The notes beneath the pieces are model-generated. The model saw nothing but the letters and a program-made list of their open reading frames with translations, was not told where the DNA came from and made no database searches. The translations under genes were made by a program, and so were the position numbers. From Lichenostomus cassidix (Eukaryota > Chordata > Aves > Passeriformes > Meliphagidae): DNA of 64,000 nucleotides. The stretch lies in NCBI GenBank assembly GCA_008360975.2, contig CM039184.1:53038797-53102796 (forward strand). Direction: 5' to 3'. Shown here in pieces: positions 59,722-64,000 of the stretch; position 1 is the stretch's first letter; every line of letters starts with the position of its first letter.

Positions 59722-62700
59722 CCCTTCAGCACAAGGAAAAAGAAATGGCTTTCTTCCGTGCAGCTGAAAGCACCCATATATGCAAGTGGCAAGGTCTTAG
59801 ATGAGCCCCAAAAGCTCGCGTGGAAGTTTCCACACTGGGAAGCGCAGGGATAAATGCTTGAGATAAAGTGAAGAGGTATTTTACAGAAGAGGCAGGAATG
59901 AAGGCACAGGTTGGTGCCCATGGCAGTCACATTTCACAAATACATTCACAGTCACTCCAGGCACAGCATTGCCTACATGGAAATAAAGCCATTGGGTGCA
60001 GAATGGCAGAAAGGGCAGCTGCAACGAGCAAAGGCTGGAAGGCTTTGTCAGAAAACAGTTTTCCTAAACTTCGGAGCAAATATTTTCTCCAACTACCCAT
60101 ACCTGTGAACAGACCCAACATAGAGTAAAACAGCTTTGAATGATGTAATTATTGGTACTTTATTGAGAAAGGAATCCAGTCTCTGTCCTGTGCAGCACAC
60201 GGATGGGTGTGGTGTTCAGGACTTGTCCTTTGCTCTGTGGAACTCAGATGGAGAAGTTGCATCGCTTATTTTGTTTTGCAGAAATATCCTGTCGGAGATG
60301 TTTCTATCTTCTAGCTGAATCAATATCATTAAAAACCCTTGTTATTAGACAGAGATTAAATTTGAGCACAGCGTGGAATGTAGATGTGGATATTAAATAT
60401 AAGCCCTCTCAAGCTTTTTAATCAGGAAAATCTGATCTCTTTACAGAATGATTTTAAATTAGAAATATACTGTGAGTTCCAGCATCCAGATGCATGTTCT
60501 GCACTCAGTTATTGCCTGAAATGGTTTGCCCTTACAACTTAACAACAACTTTGGCTATTACGTTTTTTTGCATCCAGATTGTCCACAGACAGGAAATTAA
60601 AAAAAATTCTAAACACTATTCATGCACAATCCATAGAAACAATGTTTTGCCTGCCTTATTAATAAAGTAGCACTGCTCCTGGAACGGCACTGAGACTACT
60701 GACATCGATCTGACCTTTTGCAAATACCCAACGAATTAAATTATGGGACTTAATTCATAACAATGAAATGAAAATTTTACATTACTTAAGGATGCAGGTT
60801 GAGACCCTCTACAAACCTGCGCTGCATGTTGAAACCGAAGGAACAAACCTAGGTGCTTTGGCATTTATGTAGAACAGTGACAGCAGAAAATTGTGAAGTG
60901 TTTGATACCATTTGAAAGCCTGAATCTGTTATAGATAATAGTTTCAAATTTGTTGTTTAAGTAACAAAACCCCTCACATTTTAACAATGTACTGGATGTG
61001 ACTATGCTGGCTATGTGCTGTATTGCAGGACAGCTCTGTATGCCCTTTCAAAAGTAAATTCCTTTTTGTAGTTGTACGTTTTCCTGTGCCTGTAGAGTGG
61101 CATAACCGGACATGCCCAGTTCACCTGCTCTCCCTGATTGAGTCTGAGGATAGTGGTTTCAGATGAAAGGCAAAAGCTATTTTCAACAATGCCTTAATCA
61201 GATCTCGGCCCCCCGTGGCCTCCAGCACCTGCGGCTGAAAGGAGCAGAGTTTCTGATTGATTCCCCTCTCCTAACTGTCAGGGAGCATAATCTGGAGGTG
61301 ATGAAATGAGAGGCAGGAGAAGATCCTGATGGAGTGGTGGCTGGGAGACAATCAGGGAAGGGTTGAAATGTGCCATTTCTCCAAGGCCCATCTGTGTGTG
61401 CATCACTCTTCCCCTCCATTGCCCCCTCTGCACCTATTTTCTTTTTATACCAACACAATAATTCTTTTGATTGAACTCCCAAAGCCACAAGCCTCACACC
61501 AAATTCCAGCAAGAAGGAGGAATTAAGCTTTTAAAATGCAATATTGCAATCCAGTCATTTTGTCGTCTTCTACCCTGGTCTCCTAGCACAGGAAATTTCA
61601 GCCTTTCTGCATCTTAATGCCATTTTTCCTGATCTGTGCATTGCAAAAGTCATTCCTGGGTACAAATGGTGTCCTTTCATTGCTAAAGAATTGTGGCATC
61701 CTTCCAGCACCTTTAATTCAGATGCTGATGCCACTGAAAAGGTATTTTCAGCAATAAATATGGGTGGAATAAACACATATAAAGCTTATGAAATCTTCTC
61801 ATTTTAACCGTAGTTTACAGGGGTTGTGGGGAAAAATCCTATCCTACTACGAGCAGTCCCTAAAAGCAAACTGTTTTCCAGATGTAACAGGCAAAAGACA
61901 AACCAATGAATTTCAGGTGCATAATGTCAAAAAACCTCTGAAGTTTTTATCTTTCCCTTTCTCCAAGCTCCTGTTTTTCTCCCCTCCCTCTGTCTTCCTC
62001 TTTCAGCTGCATGACACCATCTGATTTTTGTCCTGCATGCTTCTCAGTCTCTTAGGTTACTTTTCCGCCACCACCAGTTGCTTGATTATTTTTTCCTCTT
62101 TGACAGGTTTATTTTCCTTCCCAGATTTACTTTCCCAGAAAGCACTCTCATCTTCATTTCCCTCTGTCATCTCCGGCTGACAGACTCCTGGAGCACATTT
62201 CTCCAAGCAATATTTCCTGCCCACAACACAACTGTTCTGCAATCACTTCCTACAATCCTATGTCTGAGTCCACCCATCAGCTCTCGAATAAGCAGGATGT
62301 ACTAGTTCAGAAAACAAAACTCTTCTCAAAATGAAAGTATAGAAAGATAAAACCTAATGGTTTTGATTTTGACTAAGGATTATGTGAGAGCAGAGGCTGT
62401 AGCCTTTTTACAACAGCATCAAAGACAGAGTGGTAGAGAGTATAAAATGAAAGTTGAGATTTTGGTTAGGTTTTATTTGTTTGTAAAACGTCTTGCTCTT
62501 CTACTTCAAATATCACATAGACCAACCAAAAACCACTTCACTCAGGTGTGCATGTAGGTCAGTAGTTTGCTCACCTTCTGGCCACAGTTTTCTAGTCAAT
62601 TTTTCTATATGCATTATTAATTTCAGTTAAACATAAAAAAAGCGTTAGCTTTTTATGCACAATTCATCCCCAGCTTTTTTCTCATGGGTTACATCCAGCA

Positions 62701-64000
62701 TGGTAATGCATGCCTTTAGCATGCTAGAATCTCTGTATGAGTGGTGTGTAAAAAACGCCATTTCTAGCATTACCTTTTCCATTTTTCCCTTCTGCAGTGC
62801 TTGTTAGGGTGCCTTAGGTCCCTCCTAAAGAAAAAAAATGCAAAGAAAAAGTTCATGAATTGTAAAGCTCCTATTTTGCCTGCCTAATGGCAACTCATCC
62901 CTGCTAGGAGCTATTTGTCTGCATATCCACAGATAACCATTTCATTAAGAGTTTTCTTGGCTTCCACTCCCAGTTGTGTCCAAAAAGCTAATTTTTAGCT
63001 AGTGAGATGTCAGTTGTTCCACTGTACGGTGAGACAAGAACAAAACATATTCATTAGCATCAGCTGGTAGTAAACATCAAGTAGGAATCATTCCCTGTGG
63101 GGTAAACACCAGTTAATTGATGTCCTGCTATTTTGACAGTTATTAAAATTTTAAAAAATATTTCCTGATAGAATGAAGAAATGCAACTTATATATCAAGT
63201 TTGATTTGAAGCCAGGCACCCATGAGAACAGCAGACAAAAATCACTGCATGGGTCCTGTGAAAGTCATACAAACACTAGTGTTACAAAACAGGCATGAAG
63301 TCACACATTCAGAGCTTAAATCCACAGGAAAGACAAGAGGCTACTCATGCTCTTTTCTTGCTGTCAAAGACCATTTTTTCTATTATTATTGAATGGACAT
63401 TGGCTCAGGGCCTTGTTCTGAGAATATTTAGCAACTGCTAAGAGGCCTCATTCCTGACCAAGTGAAGAATGACACACAGAGGTGAAACCACAGGGGTGAC
63501 TGTGCTAAACAGATGACAATACCCAAGAGAGAACTGCCCAACCAGCTGGGAACTCTGCATTGGTTCCCACAAACCTGCTATGGACCTTCTAACACCTGAG
63601 ATTGTCAGGATTTCATAGCTAAACTGAAGGTGGGTGTGGAGAAACCAGTGCTGCTCCTTTCTCTGAAACTGGCTCAAAACTCAGCTCACATCGCTATGGG
63701 GACATCTGGCAGTGTTGCTGTGACTGGCTTGCTGTTATTGCAAAGGAATACAAGGATAGTAATGTCATCCAAGACACTCTGTCTTTGGAGTTGCTTTCTC
63801 TGATGGCATCCCAAAAGATGGTTCTTCCACATGCAAGCAGAAAAAAGAACACTACAGTTATGGCACTGCAATTAATTCATTGTATCAGCAGGGACACAGC
63901 TGTTGCTTCTTTGGAAAACCAGCACCATGTCTGCTCTCGCTTCCCAGGTGCTACAAGTAATTCAATGTGCCTCTGACCATCTGATGGGGAAGGACAGAGC
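59722..64000. other. CCKAR downstream intergenic region
   Basis: No exon or known repeat was recognised. In other vertebrates the next gene on this side is RBPJ, but none of its exons are seen here. It contains a complex inverted repeat at 62702-62774. Confidence 0.6.
62702..62774. repeat. Inverted repeat with a nested hairpin
   Basis: The right arm TTCTAGCATTACC (62762-62774) is complementary to GGTAATGC (62702-62709) plus TAGAA (62725-62729). The 15 bases between the two left pieces form their own hairpin with the flanking GC: GCATGC (62708-62713), a 5-base loop, and GCATGC (62719-62724). A three-way-junction-like fold is possible. Confidence 0.7.

Noticed and set aside
63438..63976. Cluster of open frames at the right edge as a gene
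   Set aside because: The frames overlap on both strands, show no motif and are not flanked by convincing splice sites.

Overview
The window is vertebrate nuclear DNA, almost certainly from a bird. Two spliced protein genes can be read exon by exon with GT-AG borders. The interspersed repeats are avian types: CR1 LINE pieces ending in the ATTCTATG-like tail, and solo LTRs of a bird ERVL-like family. There is no operon structure, CRISPR array or rRNA, and I recognise no tRNA. Most open frames in the window are chance frames in AT-rich introns and intergenic DNA.

Left part (1-37,200, minus strand): coding exons 1-16 of TBC1D19, a TBC (Tre-2/Bub2/Cdc16) domain protein. Exon 1 lies in a CpG island at about 36,750-37,170, and transcription runs leftward. 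The sixteen exons join in frame into 372 codons. The C-terminal part of the TBC domain and the 3' UTR lie beyond the left edge. The introns hold two solo LTRs of one family in opposite orientations (5,280-5,835 and 24,466-24,933), several CR1 pieces and short tandem repeats.

Middle (37,200-52,590): about 15 kb of non-coding DNA between the two divergent genes. It holds a CR1 3' end, an old CR1-like reverse transcriptase fragment, one probable solo LTR and one weaker LTR candidate directly upstream of the TBC1D19 CpG island.

Right part (52,590-59,040, plus strand): the complete five-exon coding region of CCKAR, the cholecystokinin type A receptor, a 430-residue class A GPCR. Poly(A) signals follow at 59,631 and 59,716. 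The last 4.3 kb is non-coding and includes an elaborate inverted repeat at 62,702-62,774.

The divergent TBC1D19/CCKAR arrangement is the same as in mammals, so this is a conserved syntenic block. I see no previously undescribed system. The points most worth checking are two TBC catalytic motifs that lack their key residues, changed ligand-contact residues in CCKAR, a microsatellite grown inside an LTR, and several unexplained non-coding segments.
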